From Rhodospirillales bacterium 70-18 (GTDB lineage Bacteria; Pseudomonadota; Alphaproteobacteria; Acetobacterales; Acetobacteraceae), in contig MKWE01000047.1 in NCBI GenBank assembly GCA_001899585.1, positions 62,001 through 126,000 of the forward strand: a stretch of 64,000 bases of DNA, given 5' to 3'. The translations under genes were made by a program, and so were the position numbers. The notes beneath the pieces were generated by a model that saw only the letters and a program-made list of their open reading frames with translations, was not told where the DNA came from and made no database searches. The first letter of the stretch is position 1. Each line of letters opens with the position of its first letter. Below are positions 1 through 10,659 of the stretch, one piece after another.

Positions 1-235
1 CGCCCTCGTCCAGCAGCACGGCGCTGATGGCGTCGGCATCCAGGGTCAACGCGAAGCCCAGCCGGCCACCGGTGAAGTGCAGTAATTCGTTGAGCCGGGC
101 ATCCGGAAGGCCGGAGACGCGGGCGATGCCGTCGGCGACCTGCTCCACCCGCCCGACCGCCTCGGCCTGTGGCGCCAGTTCCGTACCGGCGAGGGCGGCG
201 CGGTTGCGCGCCAGCCAGGCGGCGTCGGCGGTCAT
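1..235 (-). CDS. atpA: N-type ATP synthase subunit alpha, N-terminal part (runs off left edge)
   Basis: This is the N-terminal 78 codons of the catalytic-headpiece alpha subunit of a rotary ATPase. Translating the minus strand from the ATG at 235 gives a stretch reading [18 protein letters not shown], followed by a Gly-Gly-x-x-Gly-Phe turn. This is the beta-barrel domain typical of AtpA. The rest, including the nucleotide-binding domain, lies outside the window. The start overlaps the atpF stop as ATGA, like most junctions in this operon, so translation is probably coupled. Its position after atpF fits the N-ATPase order D-C-Q-R-B-E-F-A-G; atpG would be expected next. Confidence 0.9.
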   Translation of the reverse strand, partial: MTADAAWLARNRAALAGTELAPQAEAVGRVEQVADGIARVSGLPDARLNELLHFTGGRLGFALTLDADAISAVLLDEG

Positions 236-975
236 GGCGCGGCCTCGGCCCGGGCCAGCGCGGCGGCGATGCGGGCGAGATCGGCGCGGAAGCTGTTCCG
301 GGCCGCGGCGTGGGGGGTGTCGATCTCAAGCCCGGCGATCAGGGCGGGATCGACCTGGATGGCTATCTCCGCCGCGCGGCCGAGAGCGCCAGAGACAGCG
401 GCCCGGCAGGCCTCGGCCTCCGCCGGGGTCAGGGCGCGCGCGGCGGTCAGCGGGACAGGCCCGTCCTGGCCGATCGCGGTGCGGGCGGCCTCGGGCAGCC
501 CGGCGAGGGCGGCGGCAAGGCCGGGGATGAAGCCCGCGATCCGTGCATCCTCCGGCAGGCGGGCAAACAGCTTGCCGGCGATGTCCACCGCGAGGCGGCT
601 GGCGCGGTCGCCGGCGAGATCCTCCATGTGGCGGCGGACGGCGGCGATATCGACCTCGGCGGCTTCGCGCAGGCGGGCGACCTCGGCCTGGCCGGCGGCG
701 AGCAGGGTCTGCTTGCGGGCCTCCGCCTCTGCCTCGGCGGCCTTGAGGGTCTCGCCGCGGCTGGCGGCCTGGCGGGCGGCCTCGGCGGCGGCGGCGGCGC
801 GAGCGGCCCCGGCCTCGTCGCGGGCGGCCTGGGCAGACGCCAGCAAGCGCGCCGCCTCGGCCTGGCGGGCGGCGACGATGGCGGCCACCGGGCGGAACAG
901 GAAGCGGGCGAGGATCCAAACCAACACAAGGATGTTGACGGTCTGCAGGCCCAGCGTCCACCAGTCGATCCGCAT
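232..975 (-). CDS. atpF: N-type ATP synthase subunit b
   Basis: This is the peripheral-stalk b subunit (247 aa), which ties the membrane a subunit to the alpha/beta headpiece. An N-terminal membrane helix (about residues 8-27, [19 protein letters not shown]) is followed by a long Ala/Glu/Arg-rich helical region of stalk type. It is longer than the usual F-type b (about 160 aa), and longer b subunits are known in N-type operons. The start is the ATG at 975, 12 bases after the atpE stop. The C-terminal codons overlap the atpA start. Confidence 0.88.
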   Translation of the reverse strand: MRIDWWTLGLQTVNILVLVWILARFLFRPVAAIVAARQAEAARLLASAQAARDEAGAARAAAAAEAARQAASRGETLKAAEAEAEARKQTLLAAGQAEVARLREAAEVDIAAVRRHMEDLAGDRASRLAVDIAGKLFARLPEDARIAGFIPGLAAALAGLPEAARTAIGQDGPVPLTAARALTPAEAEACRAAVSGALGRAAEIAIQVDPALIAGLEIDTPHAAARNSFRADLARIAAALARAEAAP

Positions 976-987
976 GAAGTGCGCCGC

Positions 988-1233
988 CTATTTCACGAAC
1001 GGGTTGGCGAACAGCACCAGCAGCGCCACCACCAGGCAGTAGATCGCCGTGGTTTCGATCATCGCCAGGCCGACGAACAGGGTGCGCGAGAGCGTGCCGG
1101 CAGCCTCCGGCTGGCGGGCGATGGCATCCATCGCGGCGGCGACGGCGCGGCCCTCGGCCAGGGCCGGGCCGATCGCGCCGAAAGCGACGGCGAAGCAGGC
1201 GCCCAGGATGCTGGCGATCTCGATATAGGTCAT
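988..1233 (-). CDS. atpE: N-type ATP synthase subunit c (rotor ring)
   Basis: This is the 81-residue hairpin that forms the membrane rotor ring. Helix 1 contains GPALAEG (Pro23, Glu27), the polar loop is ARQPEA (Arg40-Gln41-Pro42), and helix 2 contains MIETTAIY (Glu60, Thr61, Thr62, Tyr65). Glu27 aligns with Gln32 of the Ilyobacter sodium-binding c subunit, and Glu60-Thr61 with Glu65-Ser66 (same 33-residue spacing). The site therefore has two carboxylates plus the hydroxyl and tyrosine ligands typical of N-ATPases. These ligands alone do not settle Na+ versus H+: the related Burkholderia pseudomallei c17 ring was reported to be proton-specific. The start overlaps the atpB stop as ATGA. Confidence 0.93.
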   Translation of the reverse strand: MTYIEIASILGACFAVAFGAIGPALAEGRAVAAAMDAIARQPEAAGTLSRTLFVGLAMIETTAIYCLVVALLVLFANPFVK

Positions 1234-1925
1234 GGCGTGTCTCGCTTCCGGTCGGGAGAGGGCTTGCGGCGTTCGCCCACGGCAGCGCCGATGAACACGG
1301 TCGCCAGCACCGCGAAGATATAGGCCTGCACCGCACCGGTCAGCAGGTCCAGCGCCATCAGCGGGATCGGGACGAGCAGGCCGGCCAGGGTCAGCACGAT
1401 GGCGATGATGAACATGCCGCTCATCACGTTGCCGAACAGGCGCACCATCAGGGAGAAGGTGCGGGTCAGCTGCTCGATGATGTTCAGCGGGATCATCACC
1501 CAGCTCGGCTCCGCGAAGGTACGCAGGTAGCCGAACAGGCCGCGCCGGGCGATGCCGTAGATCACGGTCGCGGCAAAGACGATCAGCGCCAGGGCGGCAT
1601 CGGTTTCCAGATGCGCGGTCGGAGGTTCCACGCCGGGGATCATGGAGGACCAGTTGGCGGCGAGGACATAGACAAAGATGGTGCCGATCAACGCGCGGTA
1701 GGGTGCCGGGTCCACCTGCATCGTGTCGCCCACCTGGCCGTCGATCGCGCCGACGAGCAGTTCCAGTATCGCCTGCAGCCGTGACGGCGCCAGGGACAGC
1801 CCGCGCGTGGCCCAGGCCGCGCCGCCGCCGGCCAGCAGCATGATCGCCCAGGTGACCAGCACCGGCATGGTGATGGCCACCGGCCCGAGCATGAACACCG
1901 GCTGCATGACCAGCGGCGACGTCAT
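1230..1925 (-). CDS. atpB: N-type ATP synthase subunit a
   Basis: This is the stator a subunit (231 aa), an integral membrane protein that forms the ion half-channels against the c ring. It is hydrophobic throughout. The conserved block [15 protein letters not shown] carries the essential arginine that faces the c-ring carboxylate, and a helix reading [14 protein letters not shown] sits near the C-terminus, as in other AtpB proteins. The ATG at 1925 overlaps the atpR stop as ATGA. The ATG at 2219 on the same strand is not the start: it would add a segment that belongs to atpQ and atpR in other frames. Confidence 0.93.
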   Translation of the reverse strand: MTSPLVMQPVFMLGPVAITMPVLVTWAIMLLAGGGAAWATRGLSLAPSRLQAILELLVGAIDGQVGDTMQVDPAPYRALIGTIFVYVLAANWSSMIPGVEPPTAHLETDAALALIVFAATVIYGIARRGLFGYLRTFAEPSWVMIPLNIIEQLTRTFSLMVRLFGNVMSGMFIIAIVLTLAGLLVPIPLMALDLLTGAVQAYIFAVLATVFIGAAVGERRKPSPDRKRDTP

Positions 1926-2182
1926 CGTGCGCCTCCCAGCCGCCGCACCAGCACGGCACGCGCCAGCAGCAGGCCGGCGGCCCCGGCCAGCAGCGCCACC
2001 GCGCCGAACCGCGCCAGCACCGCCAGCACCGCCACCAGCACGCCGATCCGCAGCATCTGCATCGCCAGCGCGCGGCCGGCCGCGCCACCCGCATAGAGCC
2101 TGGTGTTCCACCACAGCGAGCCGAAATGCGCGGCCCCCAGCAGCACGCCAACGGCGAACCCGCCCAGCAGTGCGCCCATCAT
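1922..2182 (-). CDS. atpR: N-ATPase accessory membrane protein AtpR
   Basis: This is a small membrane protein (86 aa from the ATG at 2182) with three hydrophobic stretches. In N-type operons a protein of this kind, AtpR, always lies between atpQ and atpB. It is proposed to help ring assembly or to interact with the c ring, but its function is not proven. The ATG at 2182 gives an ATGA overlap with the atpQ stop, like the other junctions. A GTG at 2197 in the same frame, preceded by TGGAA, is a possible longer start. I recognise it mainly by position, size and hydrophobicity. Confidence 0.75.
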   Translation of the reverse strand: MMGALLGGFAVGVLLGAAHFGSLWWNTRLYAGGAAGRALAMQMLRIGVLVAVLAVLARFGAVALLAGAAGLLLARAVLVRRLGGAR

Positions 2183-2450
2183 GCCCGGTGCATCCACTTC
2201 CAGGCGAACCAGAAGCCAAGCCCCGCGCCGATCATGATCAGCGGCGCCGAGAAGAACACGCCCGTGCCGAAGGTCCGGTCCAGCCAGCGTCCGACGAACA
2301 GGCCGGCGAGCGTCGGCAGCACCACCGTCCAGCCCAGGCTGCCGACCTGTCCCAGCCGCGCGCCAAGCGACGGCTCCGGGTCGGCGGCACCGCGACGGGC
2401 ACGGGCGGCGGCGCGGCGCGCGGCGTCCTGCACCTGGTCCGGGTCGGCCA

Positions 2451-2451
<1 letters not shown>
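2179..2451 (-). CDS. atpQ: N-ATPase accessory protein AtpQ (AtpI-like)
   Basis: This 90-residue protein has a charged N-terminal third and two membrane helices (about residues 41-58 and 66-86). It carries the GLFVGRWLDRTFGTG and GLGFWFAW features of the AtpI family. In N-type operons this slot is AtpQ, the counterpart of F-type AtpI, which aids c-ring assembly. The ATG shares its A with the TGA of atpC (TGATG), so translation is probably coupled. Identification rests on family resemblance plus operon position. Confidence 0.8.
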
Positions 2452-4435
<1,984 letters not shown>

Positions 4436-4527
4436 TCAGGCGCCCGCCAGAAATGCCCGTGGCGGTCGCACCATCTTGCCCGGCCGCTGCCGACCTGGTG
4501 CCTTCGCCTGTCGGAAGGCGTCCTGGT

Positions 4528-5088
4528 CTAACTCCCGATCGCCCGCTCCGCGTCCCCAGCCGCCGCGTCGAACTGCGCCTCCAGCCATGGACTCGCGCCG
4601 CGCGTTCCCGCCACCACGGCGCGGGCCCAGGCGAGGTATTCCTGTTTGCGGGCAGTGGCCCAGCCGGCCGGGGGGCTGGCGGCCAGGGCGCGGAGGTTGC
4701 TTGTTTTGTCGGCGAGTTTGAGAATCTTGGTGCGGGGGGTGGCATGAGCGGCGTGGTCGATCTGCAGTCGCTTGCGCTCAGCCTTGGGCAGGGTTTTGTC
4801 GTCGGTCACGGCGGCGACCAGGGAGGCGACGTCGGGGCCGAAGCGAGCGACGAGGTCCTCGTTGGGGATGGCACAGTCTTCGGTGGCATCATGCAACAGC
4901 GCGGCGATGATCAGGTTAGCGTCATTGCCCTGCGTGGCCTCGGCGACCAGGGACGCCACCTCCAGCAGGTGATTGATGTAGGGCTCGGCGGCCTCGCCCT
5001 TGCGGCGTTGCGGGGCATGCCACTCGGCGGCCTGGTGGGCGGCCTGCAGGACGGCGACGAGGGGAGGCAGCACGGCGTAGGAGGGCAT
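4528..5088 (-). CDS. HD-domain (p)ppGpp hydrolase-like protein, MESH1 type
   Basis: This is a stand-alone 186-residue HD phosphohydrolase. The metal ligands align with MESH1/SpoT hydrolases at the same spacing, shifted by five residues from human MESH1: His40 (INHLLEVA), His66-Asp67 with Glu70-Asp71 (ALLHDATED), and Asp127-Asn131 (KLADKTSNLR). The VTDDKTL segment near residue 95 also matches the family. Enzymes of this type remove pyrophosphate from (p)ppGpp, and some also act on NADPH. There is no synthetase domain. It lies upstream of the N-ATPase operon on the same strand with a 206-base gap, so co-transcription is uncertain. Family assignment is firm; substrate is inferred. Confidence 0.85.
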   Translation of the reverse strand: MPSYAVLPPLVAVLQAAHQAAEWHAPQRRKGEAAEPYINHLLEVASLVAEATQGNDANLIIAALLHDATEDCAIPNEDLVARFGPDVASLVAAVTDDKTLPKAERKRLQIDHAAHATPRTKILKLADKTSNLRALAASPPAGWATARKQEYLAWARAVVAGTRGASPWLEAQFDAAAGDAERAIGS

Positions 5089-5364
5089 GGTTTGGTTCCG
5101 CTTGCGTAGGGCCCGAGTATGCGCCCGCGCTGATGCATCGCAAGCTGGCGGGAGCGGACGAAGTCCCGTGCGGCGAGGCCTTAGTATTGCGCCTTGGTCA
5201 TTGCAGGCATTGATGCCACAGGAATGCCATACTCGGCACTAGATTGAAAAGCGAGGCCGCCGGTGCTTCCGGTGGATGCCCGCGCAACGGCACGGCGTAT
5301 ACGCATTGTCGGCTCGGCATCTCGGCCTTGGCCAGATATTGGCAAACAATGAAAGGACGATCCC

Positions 5365-5547
5365 ATGCGCATGACTTCAGCAATTCTACTTGCCATGGCA
5401 CTCTGTCTCAGCGCGTGCGGCGGCGAGACAACCAGGGAAAAGACGGTGGTGGTAAATCCGTCGGCGTCCACTCCACCGGGCACCGTGGTGGTGCCGCCCT
5501 CGGACCGGGTGACCAAGGTGTGCCCGGCGGGGTATTCAAACTGCTGA
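5365..5547 (+). CDS. Small predicted lipoprotein
   Basis: This 60-residue protein has a lipoprotein signal peptide: MRMTSAILLAMALCLSAC, with the lipobox Leu-Ser-Ala-Cys at residues 15-18. The mature part is short, rich in Pro/Val/Thr, and ends in CPAGYSNC with two cysteines that could pair. A Shine-Dalgarno-like AAAGGA sits 8 bases before the ATG. Mature lipoproteins of about 40 residues with a disordered middle are common in alphaproteobacteria and usually unannotated. I do not recognise a family. It stands alone, between two genes on the opposite strand, with 276 bases of non-coding sequence upstream. Confidence 0.75.
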   Translation: MRMTSAILLAMALCLSACGGETTREKTVVVNPSASTPPGTVVVPPSDRVTKVCPAGYSNC

Positions 5548-5625
5548 TGTCGGCGCGGGATGGCTGCTGACGAACGCCGCCATCCCGCGCCGGCTCATTG
5601 TTCGGCCGGGCGATGCCGGCCTCGC

Positions 5626-6804
5626 TCAATCGACGCGGCCCTTGGGGAGTTCCTGTTCGATGAGGGTGGCGAACATGGCGGCGCCGTACGGGATGGCTTC
5701 GTCGTTGAAGTCGTAGCCAGGGTTGTGGACCTGGCAGCTCCCCACCGTGTCGCCATTGCCGATGTTGATGTAGGCGCCGGGAACGGCTTCCATCATGAAG
5801 CTGAAGTCCTCCGAGGCCATCACGCTGGGGCCGTTGCGTTCCACGTTGGGCTCGCCCACCACCGCGGCGGCGGCATCGGCGATGGCGGTGGCGCGGGCTT
5901 CGTCGTTGTTGAGGGGGGCGAAGAGGAAGCGGAAATCGGTCTCCGCGGTGGCACCGAAGCCCGCGGCCACGCCGGCGGCCATGCGCTTCATGTTGGCTTC
6001 CAGCAATTCCATGGTGGCGCGCTTCATGGTGCGGGCGGTGCCCATGATCTTGGCAGTCTGCGGGATGACGTTGTAGGCGTCGCCGCCGGAGATGCCGGTG
6101 ACGCTGAGCACCGCGGTGTCGGCCGGGGGCACGTTGCGGGCGACGATAGATTGCAGGGCAGCGGTGATGTGGCAGGCGGTCAGCACCGGGTCGATGCTGC
6201 CTTCCGGGCGGGCGCCGTGGGAGCCCTTGCCGGTGACGGTGATGTCGAAGAAGGCGCCGCCGGCCATCATGGCGCCCGGGCGGATGGCGAACTGGCCGAC
6301 CGGCAGGCCGGGGCGGTTGTGCATGCCGTAGACGAAGTTGCACGGGAAGCGCTGGAACAGGCCGTCGTTCAGCATGGCGGTCGCGCCGCCCAGGCCCTCC
6401 TCGGCGGGCTGGAAGATGAAGTTCACCGTGCCGTTGAAATCACCGTGCTCGGCCAGATAGCGGGCGGCGCCGAGCAGCATGGTGGTGTGGCCGTCATGGC
6501 CGCAAGCGTGCATCACGCCGGGGGTGGTGCTGGCGTAGGCGGCGCCGGTTTCCTCGTGGATGGGCAGCGCGTCCATGTCGGCGCGCAGGCCGATCGCCAC
6601 CTGGCCGTTGCCGCGCCGCAGCACGCCGACAACGCCGGTGCCGCCGATGCCGGTGTGGACCTCGATGCCCCATTCGCGCAGCTTCTCGGCCACCAGGGCG
6701 GCGGTGCGATGCTCGGTGAAGCCGATCTCGGGGTGGGCGTGGATGTCGCGGCGGATGGCGGTGAGTTCGTCGTGCCGGGCGCGGATGGCGTCGAGTGCGG
6801 GCAT
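5626..6804 (-). CDS. M20 family amidohydrolase (hippurate hydrolase-like)
   Basis: This is a 392-residue metal-dependent amidohydrolase that cleaves N-acyl groups from amino acids. It shows the metal-binding CGHDGH, the catalytic pair in FQPAEEGLGG, and GMHNRPGLPVG, in the order found in HipO/IAA-amino-acid hydrolase enzymes. The lid (dimerisation) domain follows with GSHGARPEGSIDPV, and the C-terminus has MASEDFSFM. The ATG at 6804 is preceded by GAGGGAA; upstream ATGs in the frame lack a ribosome site. It is divergent from the dehydrogenase at 6873, with 68 bases between. The exact acyl substrate cannot be read from sequence. Confidence 0.9.
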   Translation of the reverse strand: MPALDAIRARHDELTAIRRDIHAHPEIGFTEHRTAALVAEKLREWGIEVHTGIGGTGVVGVLRRGNGQVAIGLRADMDALPIHEETGAAYASTTPGVMHACGHDGHTTMLLGAARYLAEHGDFNGTVNFIFQPAEEGLGGATAMLNDGLFQRFPCNFVYGMHNRPGLPVGQFAIRPGAMMAGGAFFDITVTGKGSHGARPEGSIDPVLTACHITAALQSIVARNVPPADTAVLSVTGISGGDAYNVIPQTAKIMGTARTMKRATMELLEANMKRMAAGVAAGFGATAETDFRFLFAPLNNDEARATAIADAAAAVVGEPNVERNGPSVMASEDFSFMMEAVPGAYINIGNGDTVGSCQVHNPGYDFNDEAIPYGAAMFATLIEQELPKGRVD

Positions 6805-6872
6805 GGATGTATTCCCTCGTAACGAAACCGGGAGTATGGCGGTGTGGGCGGCAGGTGACAAAGGGGCGCGAC

Positions 6873-7748
6873 ATGGCGGGCGGAAGACTGGGATTCATCG
6901 GGCTGGGCATGATGGGGATGCCGATGGCGCTGGCGGCGGCGCGGGCGGGCGTGGAAGTGATGGCGCATGACGCGACGCCGGGGCGGGCGGCCGAGTTCGT
7001 GGCGCTGGCCGGCGAGGCGCGCGGCGATGTGGCGGGCTCGGCGGCCGAGGTGGGCGGCGCCTGCCGGGTGGTGGTGCTGATGCTGCCGACCAGCGCGCAT
7101 GTGGCCAGCGTGGTGGAGGAGCTTGCCGGCGCGATGCAGCCCGGCGGGCTGGTGATCGACATGGGCTCCTCGGTGCCGGGCGAGACGCGGCGGCTGGCCG
7201 GGGCGTTGGCGGCGCGCGGGGTGGGCCTGATCGACGCCCCGGTGTCGGGCAGCGTGGCCAAGGCGAAGATCGGCACGCTGGCGATCATGGTGGGCGGGGG
7301 CGACGGCGAGTTCGCACTGGCCGAGCCATTCCTGAAGACAATGGGCAGCACGCTGATCCGTACCGGGGCGGTGGGGTCGGCGCATGCGATGAAGGCGCTG
7401 AACAATTTCGTGTATGCCGCCGGGCTGCTGGCGGCATCCGAGGCGATGCGGCTGGGGGCGCGGCAGGGGCTGGACCTGGGGGTACTGACCGACGTGCTGA
7501 ACGCCTCCTCCGGCCGCAACGTGGCGACCGAGACGAAGCTGCGACAATGCATCCTGCCGGGCAGCTACGACGGCGGCTTCCAGCTCGGCCTGATGGCCAA
7601 GGACCTGGAAACCGCCGGCGCGATCGCCGCCGAGGGCGGCTATCCTGCGGAGTCGCTGGCGCTATGCCGGCAGGTGTGGCAGCGGGCGCTGGCCAGTCTG
7701 GGCGGCCGGGCGGACAACACCGAGATCCATCGGTTCCTGCCGGAATAG
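6873..7748 (+). CDS. NAD(P)-dependent beta-hydroxyacid dehydrogenase (3-hydroxyisobutyrate dehydrogenase family)
   Basis: This 291-residue enzyme oxidises a beta-hydroxyacid to its semialdehyde. The N-terminal Rossmann motif is GFIGLGMMGMPMA. The family's substrate-binding DAPVSGSVAKAKIGTLAIM and the catalytic-lysine region HAMKALNNF are present. The all-helical C-terminal domain includes SSGRN and a GFQLGLMAKDL segment, as in HIBADH and tartronate semialdehyde reductases. AAGGGG precedes the ATG. Valine breakdown or glyoxylate metabolism are both possible roles, and nothing nearby decides between them. Confidence 0.88.
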   Translation: MAGGRLGFIGLGMMGMPMALAAARAGVEVMAHDATPGRAAEFVALAGEARGDVAGSAAEVGGACRVVVLMLPTSAHVASVVEELAGAMQPGGLVIDMGSSVPGETRRLAGALAARGVGLIDAPVSGSVAKAKIGTLAIMVGGGDGEFALAEPFLKTMGSTLIRTGAVGSAHAMKALNNFVYAAGLLAASEAMRLGARQGLDLGVLTDVLNASSGRNVATETKLRQCILPGSYDGGFQLGLMAKDLETAGAIAAEGGYPAESLALCRQVWQRALASLGGRADNTEIHRFLPE

Positions 7749-7774
7749 CGCCGGGCCGGTCCGTACAGAGGCTC

Positions 7775-8020
7775 TCAGCGCAGGCCGCGCTGCTCGATGC
7801 GCAGCAGGATCTCGCGGATATCGATCATCAGGGCGAGGAAGCCGGCGGCCACCGCGCTGCCGATGAAACCGAAGATGGCGCCGAGCAGGGCCATGCCGAA
7901 GCGGAAGCCGCCGAACGGGCTGAAGCCGCCGCCGACGAAGCCGCCGAGCGTGCCGACGACGAGCATGGCGACGAGCACGATGTTGAGGATGCCGATAAGA
8001 AAGGCGCGGATGTCTTTCAT
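7775..8020 (-). CDS. Small two-helix membrane protein, unknown function
   Basis: This is an 81-residue protein with two hydrophobic segments (about residues 7-26 and 42-66) separated by a Gly/Phe-rich linker (GGFVGGGFSPFGGFRFG), ending in a short basic amphipathic tail. AGGGGG lies just before the ATG, which supports real translation. It resembles small DUF4282-type membrane proteins in size and layout, but I cannot assign it confidently. It is convergent with the dehydrogenase gene, 26 bases away. Confidence 0.7.
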   Translation of the reverse strand: MKDIRAFLIGILNIVLVAMLVVGTLGGFVGGGFSPFGGFRFGMALLGAIFGFIGSAVAAGFLALMIDIREILLRIEQRGLR

Positions 8021-8092
8021 GTGAAGCCCCCTGGCGGCCGTGATGGCCGGCCGGGCGAGGCTAGCGGTGCATTGTTGCGACCGGAAATCACA

Positions 8093-9220
8093 TTACCGAT
8101 GGTCCACGTTGCCGTTGTCGGCGCCCAGCCGGGGGGCGCCGCGGGCGATCGCCGGGCGAACGCCGTCGAAGGTGAGCGGCAGGGCGGTCAGCGTAAAGTC
8201 CTCGCCCGGCACCGGCTGGAACATGCCGAGCGCCTGGACCTGGGGCTGCGCGAGGGCCTGCGGCACGTCGTGGATGGGTGCGGCCGGCACGCCGACCGCC
8301 TCCAGGGCTTCGATCCAGTGGGCACGGGGGCGGCTGGCCAGGATGGGGCAGATCTCGCCGAACAAGGCGGCCTTGTGGCGCAGGCGGTCGCGATTGGCGG
8401 CGAAACGCGGGTCGGACGGCAGGTCGCCGCGGCCCAGCACGGCGGCGAGCTTGGCGAACAGGCGGTCATTGCCGGCGCAGATCAGGAACGGACCGTCCGC
8501 CGCCTCGAACGCCTCATAGGGCACCAGGGAGGGGTGGCCGGAGCGGTGGCGCTCCGGCAGGGCGCCGGTGTTCATGTAGGTGTCGATCTTCTGGCCGGCC
8601 CACATCAGCGCGGTCTCCAGCAGCGAGCCGCCGACGATGCCGCCATGGCCGGTCTGCTGGCGGCGGTGCAGCATGGCCAGCGCGCCGATCGCCACCCACA
8701 TGGCGCTGCCCTGGTCGCACAGCGAGGCGGCGGCGCGCATCGGCGGGTCGCCCTCGCCTCCGTTCAGGCTGGACAGGCCGGAATAGGCCTGGATCAGCGG
8801 CTCAAACCCCGGATGCCGGGCCAGCGGGCCGGTGTGGCCGAAGGCGGAGATGGCGCAGTAGATCAGCCGGGGGTGGCGGGCGGTCATGGCCGGGCCGTCG
8901 ATGCCCAGCGCCGCCGGCACGTCCGGGCGCAGATTGTGCACCAGGATGTCGGCGCGGGCGGCCAGCGCTTCGAAGACGGCCTTGCCCTCCGGCGTGCGCA
9001 TGTCCAGCGCCACGGATTGCTTGCCGCGGTTCATGATGTGGAAGGTCATGGCGTCGCCGTGGCGAAAATCGGGGCCCATGCGGCGGGCGTCGTCGCCGCC
9101 CTCGGCGCGCTCGATCTTGACCACCTCGGCGCCGAGATCGGCGAAGATCGCGCCGACGAAGGGGGCGGCCAGCACCTGGCCCAGTTCGATCACCCGCACG
9201 CCCGCCAGAATGCCGCCCAT
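8093..9220 (-). CDS. CaiB/BaiF family (class III) CoA-transferase
   Basis: This 375-residue protein is predicted to move CoA between carboxylic acids. Family features are the N-terminal GVRVIELGQVLAAPF, ADLGAEVVKIE, the FHIMNRGKQSVALD block, and HNLRPDVPAALGID. The catalytic aspartate is expected in the SLCDQGSAMW segment. Length is normal for the family (about 400 aa). The ATG at 9220 starts the homologous part, and the same frame runs open upstream only as a shadow of sdaA. It is divergent from sdaA, with 79 bases between. The acyl substrate is unknown. Confidence 0.9.
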   Translation of the reverse strand: MGGILAGVRVIELGQVLAAPFVGAIFADLGAEVVKIERAEGGDDARRMGPDFRHGDAMTFHIMNRGKQSVALDMRTPEGKAVFEALAARADILVHNLRPDVPAALGIDGPAMTARHPRLIYCAISAFGHTGPLARHPGFEPLIQAYSGLSSLNGGEGDPPMRAAASLCDQGSAMWVAIGALAMLHRRQQTGHGGIVGGSLLETALMWAGQKIDTYMNTGALPERHRSGHPSLVPYEAFEAADGPFLICAGNDRLFAKLAAVLGRGDLPSDPRFAANRDRLRHKAALFGEICPILASRPRAHWIEALEAVGVPAAPIHDVPQALAQPQVQALGMFQPVPGEDFTLTALPLTFDGVRPAIARGAPRLGADNGNVDHR

Positions 9221-9299
9221 CGCTGTCTCCCTGCCGGCGTGGTGGCCGGATGTCCCGATGCGGTCTAGCGTGCCGGGGAGGCGATTGGAAAGACGCGGC

Positions 9300-10655
9300 A
9301 TGACCCAGTTGATCGGCGTGTTCGACCTGTTCCGCATCGGGCTGGGGCCATCCAGCTCGCATACGGTGGGGCCAATGCGGGCGGCGCGGCAGTTCGTGTT
9401 GGGCGCGGCGGCGCATGCCGGCGCGGCGGCGCGGGTGGTGGCGACGCTGTATGGGTCGCTGGCCTGGACCGGGCGCGGGCATGCGACCGATGTGGCGGTG
9501 CTGGCCGGGCTGGCCGGGCTGGAGCCGGCGACGGCGGACCCCGACGCGGTGCACGCGCTGCCGGCACGGCTGGCGGCCGAGCGCGGCATGCTGGTGCCTG
9601 GGCTCGGGCGGCTGGCGGCCGAGGTGATGTTCGATTTCGAGCGGCTGGAGCCGGGGCATCCGAACGCGCTGCGCTTCCGGCTGGAGGATGCCGGCGGCAC
9701 GGTGCTGCGCGAGGAGCTGTGGTATTCGGTGGGCGGCGGCTTCGTGGAGCGCGCGGGCGCACCGCCCGGGGCCGATGCGCTGGCCTCCCTGCCCTATCCG
9801 TTCGCCAACGCGGGTGAGATGCTGGCAGCCTCGGCGGCCACCGGCCGGTCGATCGCGCAGCTTCAGTTCGCCAATGAATGCGCGGTGCGCCCGGCCGGCG
9901 AGGTGCGCGCCTATATCGCGCAGATCACCGCGGCAATGGAGGCATGCATCGAGCGCGGCCTGTCCGGCGAGGGCGAGTTGCCCGGCGGGCTGCATGTGCG
10001 CCGCCGCGCCCACCGCCTGGCCGCTCGGCTGGCCGAGCGGCGGGCGCGCAACCTGCCGTCGCCCACCGAGGCGACCGACCATGCCAGCCTGTGGGCGATC
10101 GCGGTCAACGAGGAGAACGCGGTCGGCGGGCGGGTGGTCACCGCCCCCACCAACGGGGCGGCAGGCGTGGTGCCGGCGGTGCTGCGCTACTGGCGGCACT
10201 ACCACGGGGGCAGCGCCGAGGGGGCGGAGGATTTCCTGCTGACCGCCACCGCGATCGGCGCGCTGGCCAAGCGCAACGCCTCGATCTCCGGCGCCGAGGT
10301 GGGCTGCCAGGGCGAGGTTGGGGTCGCCTGCGCCATGGCCGCCGCCGGGCTGGCCGCGGTGCTGGGCGGCAGCGCGCCGCAGGTGGAGAACGCCGCCGAG
10401 ATCGGGCTGGAGCACCATCTGGGCATGACCTGCGACCCGATCGGCGGGCTGGTGCAGATCCCGTGCATCGAGCGCAACGCCATGGGGGCGGTGAAGGCGA
10501 TCAACGCCGCCTCGCTGGCTCTGTCCGGTGACGGGGCGCACCATGTCAGCCTGGACGACGCGATCGCCACAATGCGCCAGACCGGGCTCGACATGCGCAG
10601 CGAATACAAGGAAACCTCCAAGGCGGGCCTTGCGGTGCATGTTACGGAGTGCTGA
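9300..10655 (+). CDS. sdaA: L-serine ammonia-lyase, iron-sulphur-dependent
   Basis: This enzyme deaminates L-serine to pyruvate and ammonia using a [4Fe-4S] cluster. The single chain (451 aa) contains both domains found split in some Gram-positives. The N-terminal part has [18 protein letters not shown]. The C-terminal part holds the cluster cysteines in [16 protein letters not shown] and in [17 protein letters not shown], and ends with an [12 protein letters not shown] motif typical of the family. The ATG at 9300 fits the family N-terminus exactly. zwf begins four bases after its stop, so the two are probably co-transcribed. Confidence 0.95.
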   Translation: MTQLIGVFDLFRIGLGPSSSHTVGPMRAARQFVLGAAAHAGAAARVVATLYGSLAWTGRGHATDVAVLAGLAGLEPATADPDAVHALPARLAAERGMLVPGLGRLAAEVMFDFERLEPGHPNALRFRLEDAGGTVLREELWYSVGGGFVERAGAPPGADALASLPYPFANAGEMLAASAATGRSIAQLQFANECAVRPAGEVRAYIAQITAAMEACIERGLSGEGELPGGLHVRRRAHRLAARLAERRARNLPSPTEATDHASLWAIAVNEENAVGGRVVTAPTNGAAGVVPAVLRYWRHYHGGSAEGAEDFLLTATAIGALAKRNASISGAEVGCQGEVGVACAMAAAGLAAVLGGSAPQVENAAEIGLEHHLGMTCDPIGGLVQIPCIERNAMGAVKAINAASLALSGDGAHHVSLDDAIATMRQTGLDMRSEYKETSKAGLAVHVTEC

Positions 10656-10659
10656 CGAT

